DNA of 27,609 nt from a virus: positions 1-27,609 of the IMG/VR virus record IMGVR_UViG_3300027777_002558; one strand, given 5' to 3'. The notes under the pieces are model-generated. The model did not search any database, was not told the DNA's origin, and was given only the letters and a program-made list of their open reading frames with translations. Position numbers and translations under genes: made by a program. Every line of letters starts with the position of its first letter. Positions within the stretch are counted from its first letter, which is position 1. Shown in pieces: positions 1 through 6,654 of the stretch.

Positions 1-559
1 CACCATAATCAACAAAATCTTGATATGTTTGTGAAGCGAGTCCGCGATCTGGTACAATAAATAAACACTTAAAACTTTGTTTATTATACTGTGACATGTA
101 AAGATGATGTATTTTTGATATTAGTGACGCTGAGGTAAGTGTCTTACCACCTGCTGTTGCTAGTATAATTGTTCCTCTACCGTCAAATAAACATTTTTTA
201 ACGATATCCTCCTGATAATCTCTAAGAGGTAACTTTAACGGAAAAATTTCATTTTTAAAATCAAGTTGCTGATGCCAGCCGTGTCGTGCAGGTACTACTT
301 GATTGAATATCTCAGCACAATATTCTATTTCACCTACATATTGGCTACTTGTAAGAAATTTTTTAATTTCAATATATAAACAAGGGTCAAATCGCCCTGT
401 CGGTGTAATAGCGTATGTCCTTGCGGACATAAACCTACCACGTCTTCGCATAAAATGAGCTGCTTCATTTTTAACAGAGAAATGCTCACGTATTTCATCA
501 AATAAATCACCTGATATAATACCTAATCGCTTTTTTTCGTCGTAATCAAATTTTATCAT
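1..559 (-). CDS. uvsW: UvsW-like superfamily 2 DNA helicase (N-terminal part, runs off the window)
   Basis: The first 186 residues of a helicase whose C-terminal part lies beyond the left edge. Reading leftwards from the ATG at 559, I see a Q-motif-like LRDYQ (residues 112-116), a Walker A ATAGGKT (134-140) and a motif Ia-like stretch with FIVPDRGLASQ (167-177), followed by DFVDY, which resembles T4 UvsW just after its motif Ia. T4 UvsW unwinds branched DNA and R-loops and helps switch replication from origin-dependent to recombination-dependent. The ~110 residues before the helicase core match the small N-terminal domain of UvsW in size. The start overlaps the stop of the upstream uvsY-like gene by 4 nt, so the two are probably co-transcribed and translationally coupled. 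Family assignment is firm; the exact orthologue is likely. Confidence 0.85.
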   Translation of the reverse strand, partial: MIKFDYDEKKRLGIISGDLFDEIREHFSVKNEAAHFMRRRGRFMSARTYAITPTGRFDPCLYIEIKKFLTSSQYVGEIEYCAEIFNQVVPARHGWHQQLDFKNEIFPLKLPLRDYQEDIVKKCLFDGRGTIILATAGGKTLTSASLISKIHHLYMSQYNKQSFKCLFIVPDRGLASQTYQDFVDYG

Positions 560-945
560 GTTGTTTCAAGTTGCATAATTTTTATAATATTGCTTATATC
601 ATAACTACAACTGCTTAAAGTTTTTTCTGAACGCTCTAATAATTCAACAATTAATTCAGCTTCTTGTATTTTTTGATTTATTTCTTGAATACGACTATGT
701 CGATCTGCAGTTGCCGCAATAACAGGTTGTGTTAACTTTACAGCGCTTGTATGATCAATCTCTGACATTATATCGGCTTTGACTCTATCACGTTGTTTTT
801 TTAAAAGATGTATTTGTGATTTTAGGCGAATGCATCTACCAGTCCATTTATGCTTAATAGCAGGCAGGCGAAGTTGATAGTCTTTAAGATTAAGTTCATT
901 AATCTTCAAGTCTTCCTCAAGTTCTGTTATATATTCTTCGAGCAT
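556..945 (-). CDS. uvsY: UvsY-like recombination mediator (tentative)
   Basis: A 129-residue, highly charged, mostly helical protein with coiled-coil character. It resembles T4 and cyanophage UvsY in length, in its acidic start (EELEE-type), in its Lys/Arg-rich middle and in its helical C-terminus with an 'SYDISNIIKI' ending comparable to UvsY's 'RGFAIKHI' ending. UvsY loads the UvsX recombinase onto gp32-coated single-stranded DNA. The neighbouring uvsW strengthens the call, since uvsW and uvsY lie near each other in T4. The similarity is by eye and weak; any small coiled-coil protein is an alternative. The ATG at 945 is the only good start, and the gene overlaps uvsW by 4 nt. Confidence 0.55.
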   Translation of the reverse strand: MLEEYITELEEDLKINELNLKDYQLRLPAIKHKWTGRCIRLKSQIHLLKKQRDRVKADIMSEIDHTSAVKLTQPVIAATADRHSRIQEINQKIQEAELIVELLERSEKTLSSCSYDISNIIKIMQLETT

Positions 946-949
946 TAAT

Positions 950-957
950 TATAAATA
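950..957 (+). promoter_or_regulatory. T4-type late promoter (perfect TATAAATA)
   Basis: TATAAATA is identical to the T4 late -10 element. By T4 geometry, transcription would start near 963. This leaves an 18-nt leader carrying AAGGA (964-968), a Shine-Dalgarno-like site 12 nt before the ATG at 981. It is the exception among the boxes here in having a real leader. Confidence 0.65.
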
Positions 958-980
958 TATGATAAGGATTAGATAAATCA

Positions 981-1241
981 ATGAGCAATTTTAATATTTT
1001 AGTAAATAACCTTCTTACAGAGCTTGCAAATGTTGCAGGTGGAGCAGGCGCAGTAACAGGGCCAGCTACTTCCGGTAATACAGGTAATCAATTCCCTGCT
1101 CAGAATGATACAGCGTACGCACCAGGTGATGAACGCATTGATGCACGCATACCTTCAATTTTAGATAGTAAGAAAACAAAGAAACGTAAAAAAGCAGGTA
1201 CACAGGTACAACGTAGGAGTGTTTATTTACCGGGTGTGTAA
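981..1241 (+). CDS. Small virion-type protein of unknown function
   Basis: An 86-residue protein. Residues 1-17 form an amphipathic helix ending in NLLTELA, which contains an L-T-E triplet like the L/I-x-E sites cut by T4-type prohead protease. Residues 18-50 are Gly/Ala/Thr/Asn-rich and probably disordered. The C-terminus is basic (KKTKKRKK, then QRRSV). The late promoter directly upstream and the possible cleavage site suggest a head-associated or scaffold-related protein. I do not recognise the family. The start is supported by AAGGA 12 nt upstream. Confidence 0.7.
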   Translation: MSNFNILVNNLLTELANVAGGAGAVTGPATSGNTGNQFPAQNDTAYAPGDERIDARIPSILDSKKTKKRKKAGTQVQRRSVYLPGV

Positions 1242-1243
1242 TA

Positions 1244-1261
1244 ACTATCTATATGGATAGT
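1244..1261 (+). promoter_or_regulatory. Small hairpin holding the start codon of the GIY-YIG gene
   Basis: ACTATC (1244-1249) and GATAGT (1256-1261) form a perfect 6-bp inverted repeat whose 6-nt loop contains the ATG (1253-1255). It could limit translation of the endonuclease on read-through mRNA. It is short and A+T-rich, so it may be chance. Confidence 0.3.
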
Positions 1262-1678
1262 GGACATTGGCTGTTGAATGATGGTGTTATAATTACTGAT
1301 GAAACATTTGGTTTCATTTATTTGATTGTTAATACTGTTAATAATAAAAAATACATTGGCAAAAAGCAGTGTATAAGTCGTATTAAGCGTAGACCGCTCA
1401 AAGGTCGGAAAAATGGCCGTATTTCACATAAAGAATCAGATTGGAAGAGCTATACGAGTTCATCAAATGAATTAAATGCGGATATTATAAAATATGGAAA
1501 GGATAAATTTATTTTTAGAATTCTACGTACTTGTGACTCGAAGTGGGCACTAGCTTATTATGAAATTAAAGAACAGTTAGGTGAGGATGTACTCTTAAGA
1601 GATGATTATTATAACGGTATATGCAATGTGAGGATTGGTAAGGCTCCAAAACAAGAGCTTGCAAAATTAAAAATGTGA
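1253..1678 (+). CDS. GIY-YIG family endonuclease-like protein
   Basis: A 141-residue protein with the GIY-YIG hallmarks: GFIYLIVN (residues 20-27) in place of GIY, KKYIGKK (32-38) in place of YIG, Arg residues near 43-47, and a candidate catalytic Glu in YYEIKEQ (E104). The ESDWKSY and YYNG segments are typical of the free-standing phage version. It lacks the NUMOD3 and helix-turn-helix DNA-binding parts seen in the other endonuclease at 26033, so it is either a minimal homing nuclease or a phage repair/degradation nuclease. It follows the previous gene by 11 nt, and its start codon lies in a small hairpin. The family is clear; the role (homing or other) is not. Confidence 0.75.
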   Translation: MDSGHWLLNDGVIITDETFGFIYLIVNTVNNKKYIGKKQCISRIKRRPLKGRKNGRISHKESDWKSYTSSSNELNADIIKYGKDKFIFRILRTCDSKWALAYYEIKEQLGEDVLLRDDYYNGICNVRIGKAPKQELAKLKM

Positions 1679-1687
1679 TGTTATAAT
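1659..1687 (+). promoter_or_regulatory. Sigma70-like promoter, leaderless geometry
   Basis: TTGCAA (1659-1664), 17-nt spacer, TATAAT (1682-1687). The -10 ends 6 nt before the GTG at 1694, so transcription would start at or next to that codon. This supports the GTG as start. Confidence 0.5.
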
Positions 1688-1693
1688 GAATTA

Positions 1694-2269
1694 GTGATTG
1701 AGAGCTGCACCTTTGAACAATTTAATATTAAACTACTAGACTTTAAGTCTATGTTTCATTCTATTGAAATTGATCTAATAAATGATCTTAGTAAATACGA
1801 ATTACTTACAGCCAAAAAAATTACACGTGATATTAAGAAATTAATATATCATCATATTTTTCTTGGTATATGTGAACAATTGCATAAAGCTCGTTCAAAA
1901 GAACGATTAGTTATTCTCAAACATCAAGAAGATTTTAATTATTCTAAACATCTTATTCATTATTTTGATAATAACGACATTATAAAATATACTGAGCAAG
2001 CTGTTAAGCAAGTATGTAAACTCTTACCTATCAACATTTATTGCTATAAAAATTTTATTTTTAGTAATATTAGTGAAGCATATAATAATCGTAACGGTGA
2101 TGCAATAGAACTAATGCAGCATATAACAACTTTTAGTTGGAGCCGTGAATTTCTTAAATCACATTTTACCTTTGCTAAGGTAAAGGTTTTTGCTAAGCGT
2201 AATAATCTTACATTTTTAAGTGAACAGTATTTTAATCAACTTAAAACAAAGCAACTTCTCTTCATATAA
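1694..2269 (+). CDS. Unrecognised 191-residue protein
   Basis: I do not recognise this protein. It is mostly helical, rich in Lys, Ile, Phe and Tyr, and has no signal peptide, clear membrane segment or metal-binding cluster. The start is a GTG, chosen because a TTGCAA-N17-TATAAT promoter ends 6 nt upstream. The next in-frame ATG (1748) would drop 18 residues. The sigma70-like promoter suggests host-polymerase transcription, unlike the late structural genes on either side. It is followed after 3 nt by a late promoter box for the next gene. Confidence 0.6.
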   Translation: MIESCTFEQFNIKLLDFKSMFHSIEIDLINDLSKYELLTAKKITRDIKKLIYHHIFLGICEQLHKARSKERLVILKHQEDFNYSKHLIHYFDNNDIIKYTEQAVKQVCKLLPINIYCYKNFIFSNISEAYNNRNGDAIELMQHITTFSWSREFLKSHFTFAKVKVFAKRNNLTFLSEQYFNQLKTKQLLFI

Positions 2270-2271
2270 GT

Positions 2272-2279
2272 ATTAAATA
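2272..2279 (+). promoter_or_regulatory. Late promoter box ATTAAATA
   Basis: A TAAATA-type late box sits 6 nt before the second of two nearby ATGs (2286). Spacing as in T4 would place the transcription start at about 2285, favouring initiation at 2286. It probably drives the overlapping run 2286-5169. Confidence 0.6.
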
Positions 2280-2285
2280 CTTATG

Positions 2286-2735
2286 ATGAAATTTCTTGAC
2301 AAAATTAACGAGCAATGGAGTATAATAGGAGAAGAAGGTGAGCCAGCGCCTGATGATACACAAGATGCCGCTGCTCCAGATCCTAACGCAACACCAGCAC
2401 CAGCCGCTAACGAGCCAGCTCCAGTAGCTCCTGAAGGTTATGTTGGTCTTGTAAAGTTGCTTTCAAAAGCAACTGCTATGACATTTCCAGCAGGTGCATT
2501 AGATGAAATTTTTAGAACAGAAATTACCGCTGAGAATGCATTTCCAGTACAAACAGCTCTGGAAGCTGTTATTAAACAAAACGAAATGTATGCCGATAAC
2601 CCTGAGCGCTTGGATAATATAAACGTTAAGCAGTATATTAATGATATCAATACAAGTAATTTTATAAGCAAGTATAAACATATACTTGCTGCAATGAAGA
2701 AACAAGATCCGTACATTAAAGATGTTAACATTTAA
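2286..2735 (+). CDS. Virion-type protein with Pro/Ala-rich linker
   Basis: A 149-residue protein. The N-terminus MKFLDKINEQW contains an I-N-E triplet, a possible prohead-protease site. It is followed by an acidic Pro/Ala-rich linker (about residues 20-50) and a compact helical domain (about 52-149, beginning EGYVGLVKLL). Similar proteins exist in T4-like marine phages with no known job. I chose the ATG at 2286 over 2283 because the late box would start transcription between them. The gene overlaps the next by 14 nt, making it the promoter-proximal member of a run that encodes two proteins with capsid-targeting-like leaders. Confidence 0.75.
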   Translation: MKFLDKINEQWSIIGEEGEPAPDDTQDAAAPDPNATPAPAANEPAPVAPEGYVGLVKLLSKATAMTFPAGALDEIFRTEITAENAFPVQTALEAVIKQNEMYADNPERLDNINVKQYINDINTSNFISKYKHILAAMKKQDPYIKDVNI

Positions 2736-3417
2736 AGAATATTTTCTTAGAGAAGGTGGTAATGTGTTTAGCAGTACAGGCCGTATTACACGTGAAGACG
2801 TAGCGTCGACTGTACAAAAACTTGAAGAAATAACAGGTTTGTCTCTTAAAGATAATATGCTCGGTTCAACAGGCAAAGCAGCTGATTCCGGAGATATTGA
2901 TCTCGTAGTTGATTCTAAAACAACAAATAAAGCTGAACTTGAAAGTAAATTACAGGCTTATTGGAAGCAGCACAGTATAGATACCATCGGTACTAAAAAG
3001 TCGGGAATATCTGTACATTTTCTTTCACCAATTTGGAATAAACAAGGTGAAATTACAAATAAGCATGTACAAGTAGATTTTATGTTTAGTGATGATCCAG
3101 ATTACCTAAAATGGTTCTATGCTTCAAATGAAACGGCACCGCTTAAAGGTAAGGATCGCAATATACTTCTCTCAGCTGTAGCAAAGAATAAGGGATATTC
3201 GTTATCGATAAATGGTTTAATTAACAGAGATACAAAGCAAGTTCTTACAAAAGACCCTGACACTATTGCAAAAACAATCTTTAATAAGAAAGCAACGGCT
3301 AATGATCTAAATAATGTACAGGCAATAGTTCGAAAGCTTATTTGGATCTACGGAACTGAAAAAGCAAAAGAAATTATTCAAAACGCAGAGGTAACAACAG
3401 GACACACATTTATATGA
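2722..3417 (+). CDS. Pol-beta-fold nucleotidyltransferase with capsid-targeting-like leader
   Basis: A 231-residue protein. It carries the nucleotidyltransferase signature GST (residues 48-50), DID (D58/D60) in a DSGDIDLVVD context, and a third acidic residue in VQVDFM (D119), so the metal-binding triad looks complete. This fold transfers nucleotides to RNA, DNA, proteins or small molecules; the acceptor is unknown. The leader MLTFKEYFLRE ends in L-R-E at residue 11, close to the T4 capsid-targeting sequence and its gp21 cleavage rule (L/I-x-E). Two other genes here share the same leader. It overlaps its upstream neighbour by 14 nt and the ligase-like gene by 4 nt (ATGA), so the enzymes are probably made together late in infection. 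Confidence 0.8.
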   Translation: MLTFKEYFLREGGNVFSSTGRITREDVASTVQKLEEITGLSLKDNMLGSTGKAADSGDIDLVVDSKTTNKAELESKLQAYWKQHSIDTIGTKKSGISVHFLSPIWNKQGEITNKHVQVDFMFSDDPDYLKWFYASNETAPLKGKDRNILLSAVAKNKGYSLSINGLINRDTKQVLTKDPDTIAKTIFNKKATANDLNNVQAIVRKLIWIYGTEKAKEIIQNAEVTTGHTFI

Positions 3418-4523
3418 TAACATTTAAACAATTTATTACAGAGGCTAATAAAGAAGGTGATCGCATCGGTATACAGCATCTTTATTCGCAGAATAAACCA
3501 GAGCTCTATTCAATGGCACCCGAAAATTTTAAACAATTTATTGCCTTTTTACAGCAAAATAGAGGTCAAATTACTCCTGAAAATTCAACTGTTACAGAAA
3601 AAGTTGACGGCATGGCTCTTAAGGTTGGTAATGATGAACAGGGTTTTTTTGTACGCTCAAGCTATTCAGGTAAAGTTTATGAACCTGAAGGCTTTGCAAC
3701 TGCCATAAAATATCCACCTGCAAGAGAGGCGTTTGCAAATAGCTTTGATCGTATCAAGCACCTTGTATTACCTATTATAGGTAAACATAATGTTACTGTA
3801 CAGCTTGAATGGCTTTATTCACCTAATGCTTTAGAGGCAGATCCAACATCGGGTAAAGTGAGCTTTGTTGTAGCTCAGTATAATAAAGAAAAACTCGGTG
3901 CATGGTCAACATTTATTGTCATTAGCATTCAAGCAGAAGAAGGTGTTAATGTCGACTCTATTAGAAAAAAATTAATTGCTATCAATGATAAAGAAGTAAA
4001 ATTTATTTTACCAAATGTTGATTTATTTCATTCAATTGATCTTAGACCGGAGGTTCTTAGAGCGCAAAAAGCATTCAATCAGATTTCAAAAATTGAACAA
4101 GAATTAGAACAAGTTAAAGAAAAAATTACAGCAGGCGGTGCTGGTAGAAATGCACTTGTAAGTCATAGACGTACACTTACTGCTCAAATTCAAGAAAGAC
4201 TATTACCCATACAAAAGGAAATATATACCAAGATTGTTAATAATCTTCTTAAGACTGAAGGACTGCTCGGTGATATTGAAGGGTATGTTATAAAGGCTGG
4301 TAATTTAATGTTTAAGGTTAATAGTCCTCACTTTATGGGCGCAAAATTTGGTGCACATAAAGAAGATGAAGAAGAGCTAGAGGGTGCTAGCAATATTAAT
4401 GATGCTGAATGGTATTTTGATAATGATAATATGAACTACGATAATGAAAAAAATGGTCATAGTTATATTAACACTGTTATGGGTGACCAGGGCGGCAGAC
4501 ATTTAGATTACCAAGGAATGTAA
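3414..4523 (+). CDS. ATP-dependent ligase-fold nucleotidyltransferase with capsid-targeting-like leader
   Basis: A 369-residue protein with the covalent nucleotidyltransferase motifs in order: motif I EKVDG (residues 62-66, K63 as the AMP-accepting lysine), motif III LEWLY (131-135), motif IV EGYVIK (289-294) and motif V MFKV (299-302, K301). This points to a DNA or RNA ligase. Between motifs III and IV lies a charged, coiled-coil-like insert (about 205-275), and the C-terminus is acidic and Asn/Asp-rich. I see no OB-fold or zinc domain. The leader MITFKQFITE, followed by Ala, has I-T-E at residues 8-10, as in the T4 internal-protein leader. Whether it seals DNA or RNA cannot be told. It is coupled to the upstream gene by a 4-nt overlap. 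Confidence 0.8.
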   Translation: MITFKQFITEANKEGDRIGIQHLYSQNKPELYSMAPENFKQFIAFLQQNRGQITPENSTVTEKVDGMALKVGNDEQGFFVRSSYSGKVYEPEGFATAIKYPPAREAFANSFDRIKHLVLPIIGKHNVTVQLEWLYSPNALEADPTSGKVSFVVAQYNKEKLGAWSTFIVISIQAEEGVNVDSIRKKLIAINDKEVKFILPNVDLFHSIDLRPEVLRAQKAFNQISKIEQELEQVKEKITAGGAGRNALVSHRRTLTAQIQERLLPIQKEIYTKIVNNLLKTEGLLGDIEGYVIKAGNLMFKVNSPHFMGAKFGAHKEDEEELEGASNINDAEWYFDNDNMNYDNEKNGHSYINTVMGDQGGRHLDYQGM

Positions 4524-4524
4524 T

Positions 4525-5169
4525 ATGAAATTTAATATTGTCGTAGAAAACATTATTAGAGATATTAAGCCTACAAACAATGGTCGTGCGGTCTTTACCT
4601 TTGGTAGAATGAATCCACCTACACTGGGTCATGAAAAGCTAATTTCAAAAGTTGTAGAGATAGCAAGAGCTGAACGCAGAGAAAGTTTTATTATTTTATC
4701 GAGAAGTAACGATCCTAAAAAAAATCCAATTCCTTATAATAATAAATTAACAGCTTTAGATAAGGCTTTACCTAAGATTAACTTTATCGATGATGAATCG
4801 ATTATATCGATATTTGATGCTGTTAAATATCTTGTAAGTAAGGGATACACAGATTTAGTGCTTGTATGCGGAAGCGATCGCGTTGCCAATTATACATCAC
4901 TGTTTGAGCCATATAAAGATCATCCAGATTTAGAAAAACGTCTTGGATATACAAGCCTTAGAGTTGAGTCTGCTGGTGAACGCGATCCTGATAGTGATGA
5001 TGTAACAGGTATTAGCGGTACAAAGGCTCGTGAGTATGTTTTGAATAACGATTTTGTAAATTTTAGAAAAATATTACCGACGGGTATGCCTGATGATCAG
5101 GCACAAATTTTATTCAACGATATTAAGCAGAATTATAAACCTGCTATACCACGCAAAAAGAAACTTTAG
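4525..5169 (+). CDS. NMNAT/cytidylyltransferase-fold nucleotidyltransferase
   Basis: A 214-residue protein of the HIGH-motif nucleotidyltransferase superfamily. It has FTFGRMNPPTLGH (residues 24-36, TLGH being the (H/T)xGH motif) and ISGTKAR (163-169), the equivalent of the ISSTxxR motif. NMN adenylyltransferases and cytidylyltransferases both look like this. The substrate is undetermined; NAD synthesis or repair is one option. The N-terminus MKFNIVVEN only loosely resembles the capsid-targeting leaders of the two genes upstream. AAGGA (4513-4517) lies 7 nt before the ATG, so it has its own ribosome-binding site although it is the last gene of the run. It ends convergently with the next gene, overlapping by 4 nt. 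Confidence 0.8.
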   Translation: MKFNIVVENIIRDIKPTNNGRAVFTFGRMNPPTLGHEKLISKVVEIARAERRESFIILSRSNDPKKNPIPYNNKLTALDKALPKINFIDDESIISIFDAVKYLVSKGYTDLVLVCGSDRVANYTSLFEPYKDHPDLEKRLGYTSLRVESAGERDPDSDDVTGISGTKAREYVLNNDFVNFRKILPTGMPDDQAQILFNDIKQNYKPAIPRKKKL

Positions 5170-5807
5170 GCTTCAAGTGTTTTGATCATACCGTAGACAG
5201 CATCTTCAACTCTATCTCTTGGCTGTCCACGCATAATTTCTTTAATTTTACTAATTAAAGATTCACCGCCGTCATCTATGCTTTTATAAAGATCCTGTTC
5301 TGTCTTTTCTTCAATTTCAATATCATGATCTACGCGTCTCTTATATTCTTCGTAGTCCTTGAAACCAAGAACACTATTAATACTGTCTGTCGCTTTACTT
5401 AGCTTATCTGCTACCCATGGTTCGATATTTTCATCATCAGGAATAATATCGTATAACATAGCAGCCATTTTTGTAATTCTATATAAATTCTGCTTTACCA
5501 TATTAGATGCTTTATGTTCAGGGTGTTCACCTGTTTCTGCAAAATCATCCGCTTCGCCGTGCGGATGTTCTCTTGAAAAGATGATTTCATCCTCACTTGC
5601 AACCTCTTCCTCATCGCAATCGCACTCTTTTGCAGGCATCTTGCACTTTAAACACTTTCTCATCGGCGCGCCATTTTTACAATCATCGCATTCCTCTGAA
5701 TATTCACCGTAAGGTAGTCCAATACCTTCTGGTCCAAGGTCAGCACTTTCCTTTAAGAAAATTTTAGTGTTATAAAGTGCATTAAGATCGTCAATATAGC
5801 TACGCAT
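5166..5807 (-). CDS. Acidic Cys-rich virion-type protein with a possible zinc site
   Basis: A 213-residue acidic protein. Residues 15-21 (KIFLKES) contain an L-K-E triplet like a prohead-protease site. Residues 40-64 hold six cysteines in a C-x2-C, C-x2-C, C-x-C layout (C40, C43, C52, C55, C62, C64), probably a zinc ribbon. After an acidic linker, residues about 103-150 form a helical domain with 'IEPWVADKLSKATDSI', a pattern I associate with small proteins of T4-like marine phages. Its function is unknown. It is transcribed leftwards from a late box 7 nt upstream of the ATG, divergent from the basic protein at 5843. Confidence 0.7.
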   Translation of the reverse strand: MRSYIDDLNALYNTKIFLKESADLGPEGIGLPYGEYSEECDDCKNGAPMRKCLKCKMPAKECDCDEEEVASEDEIIFSREHPHGEADDFAETGEHPEHKASNMVKQNLYRITKMAAMLYDIIPDDENIEPWVADKLSKATDSINSVLGFKDYEEYKRRVDHDIEIEEKTEQDLYKSIDDGGESLISKIKEIMRGQPRDRVEDAVYGMIKTLEA

Positions 5808-5814
5808 ACGTAAA

Positions 5815-5822
5815 TATTTATT
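5815..5822 (-). promoter_or_regulatory. Late promoter box AATAAATA (leftward)
   Basis: On the minus strand AATAAATA ends 7 nt before the ATG at 5807. Together with the rightward box at 5830-5837 it forms a 35-bp divergent late promoter region that holds little else. Confidence 0.6.
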
Positions 5823-5829
5823 CTCTCAC

Positions 5830-5837
5830 ATTAAATA
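5830..5837 (+). promoter_or_regulatory. Late promoter box ATTAAATA (rightward)
   Basis: The box ends 5 nt before the ATG at 5843. By T4 spacing, transcription would begin exactly on the A of that ATG. No Shine-Dalgarno sequence is present, consistent with a leaderless mRNA. Confidence 0.6.
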
Positions 5838-5842
5838 TTATT

Positions 5843-6151
5843 ATGCAATGTTTGTTCGAATCACGTTTTATACAAGTACTTGAAGAAGGTGGACCTAGCT
5901 TATCTATTAAGCGCGGTGAAAAACTGCCTGTTAGCCGCGGGGGTGGTTTAACAGCCAAGGGTCGTGCAAAATACAATCGTGCAACTGGATCGCATCTTAA
6001 AGCTCCTGTTACAGGTAAAGCTAAGAAAGGATCTAAAGCTTCTAAGCGTAGAAAAAGTTTTTGCGCTAGATCAAAAGCTTGGATACCGGCAGGTGGATGT
6101 GCTGGTAAAAAGACACGTGGATGTGCAGCAAGAAGGAGATGGAAATGCTAA
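5843..6151 (+). CDS. Very basic small phage protein (DUF6321-like)
   Basis: A 102-residue, strongly basic protein. After a short N-terminal segment (MQCLFESRFIQVLEE, containing L-E-E), it has SIKRGEKLPVSRGGGLTAKG, then alternating Lys/Gly/Ala-rich stretches and KRRKSFCARS, ending CAARRRWKC with several cysteines. I recall this RGGGLTAKGR...FCARSK pattern as a conserved domain of unknown function in T4-like marine phages (DUF6321, from memory). The charge suggests binding to packaged DNA, and the late box supports a virion role; both are inference. It overlaps the retropepsin-like gene by 7 nt. Confidence 0.75.
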   Translation: MQCLFESRFIQVLEEGGPSLSIKRGEKLPVSRGGGLTAKGRAKYNRATGSHLKAPVTGKAKKGSKASKRRKSFCARSKAWIPAGGCAGKKTRGCAARRRWKC

Positions 6152-6654
6152 CGTTTAAACAGTTCTTATTAGAGAAACCTTCTCGGCATTGCTGGAAAGG
6201 TTATGTCAAACGTGGTATGAAAAAGAAGGGCGGTAAGCTAGTTAATAACTGCGTTAAAGAAAGCGACGAAACGCGTCCTATTTTAGGTGTTGCCGAATAT
6301 ATAACAATAGATGGGATAGGATCTGTTGTCGCAAAAATTGATAGTGGTAATGAGGCATATAATGTACTACACGGAGTAGATATTACTGACAATGGTGACG
6401 ACACCATAACTTTTACTACTATAAATGATAAAAAAATTACACTCCCTTGTACTGGCAGTATTGATATTAATATTGGTAGCGGTAACATCGAAAGCCGCCC
6501 AACGGTTGTACTCAATATTGTTTTAAATGATAAAAGTTACAATGATGTAACATTTAGTATTGCTGATCGTGCTGAGAATGAACAGCAAGTATTAATAGGA
6601 GAGCCGTTTATTAGACGGCTCAACGCTTTAGTTGATGTTAAGAGAAGTGTTTAA
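6145..6654 (+). CDS. Retropepsin-like aspartyl protease-fold protein with capsid-targeting-like leader
   Basis: A 169-residue protein. I place the start at 6145 because AAGGAG (6133-6138) lies 6 nt upstream and because this gives the leader MLTFKQFLLE, with L-L-E at residues 8-10 as in the other two leader-bearing enzymes. A basic segment (11-37, CWKGY...KKKGGK) follows. The rest resembles a retropepsin-type half-site: KIDSG (D66-S67-G68, catalytic DSG) and LIGEPFI (150-156), the hydrophobic-Gly element. Active retropepsins work as dimers. The closest family I recall is the RimK-associated 'Zn protease'/retropepsin-like group; catalytic activity is unproven. It could process head proteins or act after injection. 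It converges on folE with a 4-nt overlap. Confidence 0.7.
   Translation: MLTFKQFLLEKPSRHCWKGYVKRGMKKKGGKLVNNCVKESDETRPILGVAEYITIDGIGSVVAKIDSGNEAYNVLHGVDITDNGDDTITFTTINDKKITLPCTGSIDINIGSGNIESRPTVVLNIVLNDKSYNDVTFSIADRAENEQQVLIGEPFIRRLNALVDVKRSV

Noticed and set aside
2438-2876. Minus-strand open frames with apparent membrane segments
   Set aside because: They are antisense to the virion-type and nucleotidyltransferase genes, whose motifs and overlaps are convincing.
5359-5712. Plus-strand open frame with a hydrophobic start
   Set aside because: It is antisense to the acidic Cys-rich gene, has no promoter or ribosome-binding site, and the opposite frame has clear structure (cysteine pairs, acidic linker).
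6601-6621. GAGCCGT/ACGGCTC inverted repeat with 7-nt loop, as a terminator between the retropepsin-like gene and folE
   Set aside because: It lies inside coding sequence and no T-run follows on either strand. It may still slow transcription, but the sequence does not support a terminator.
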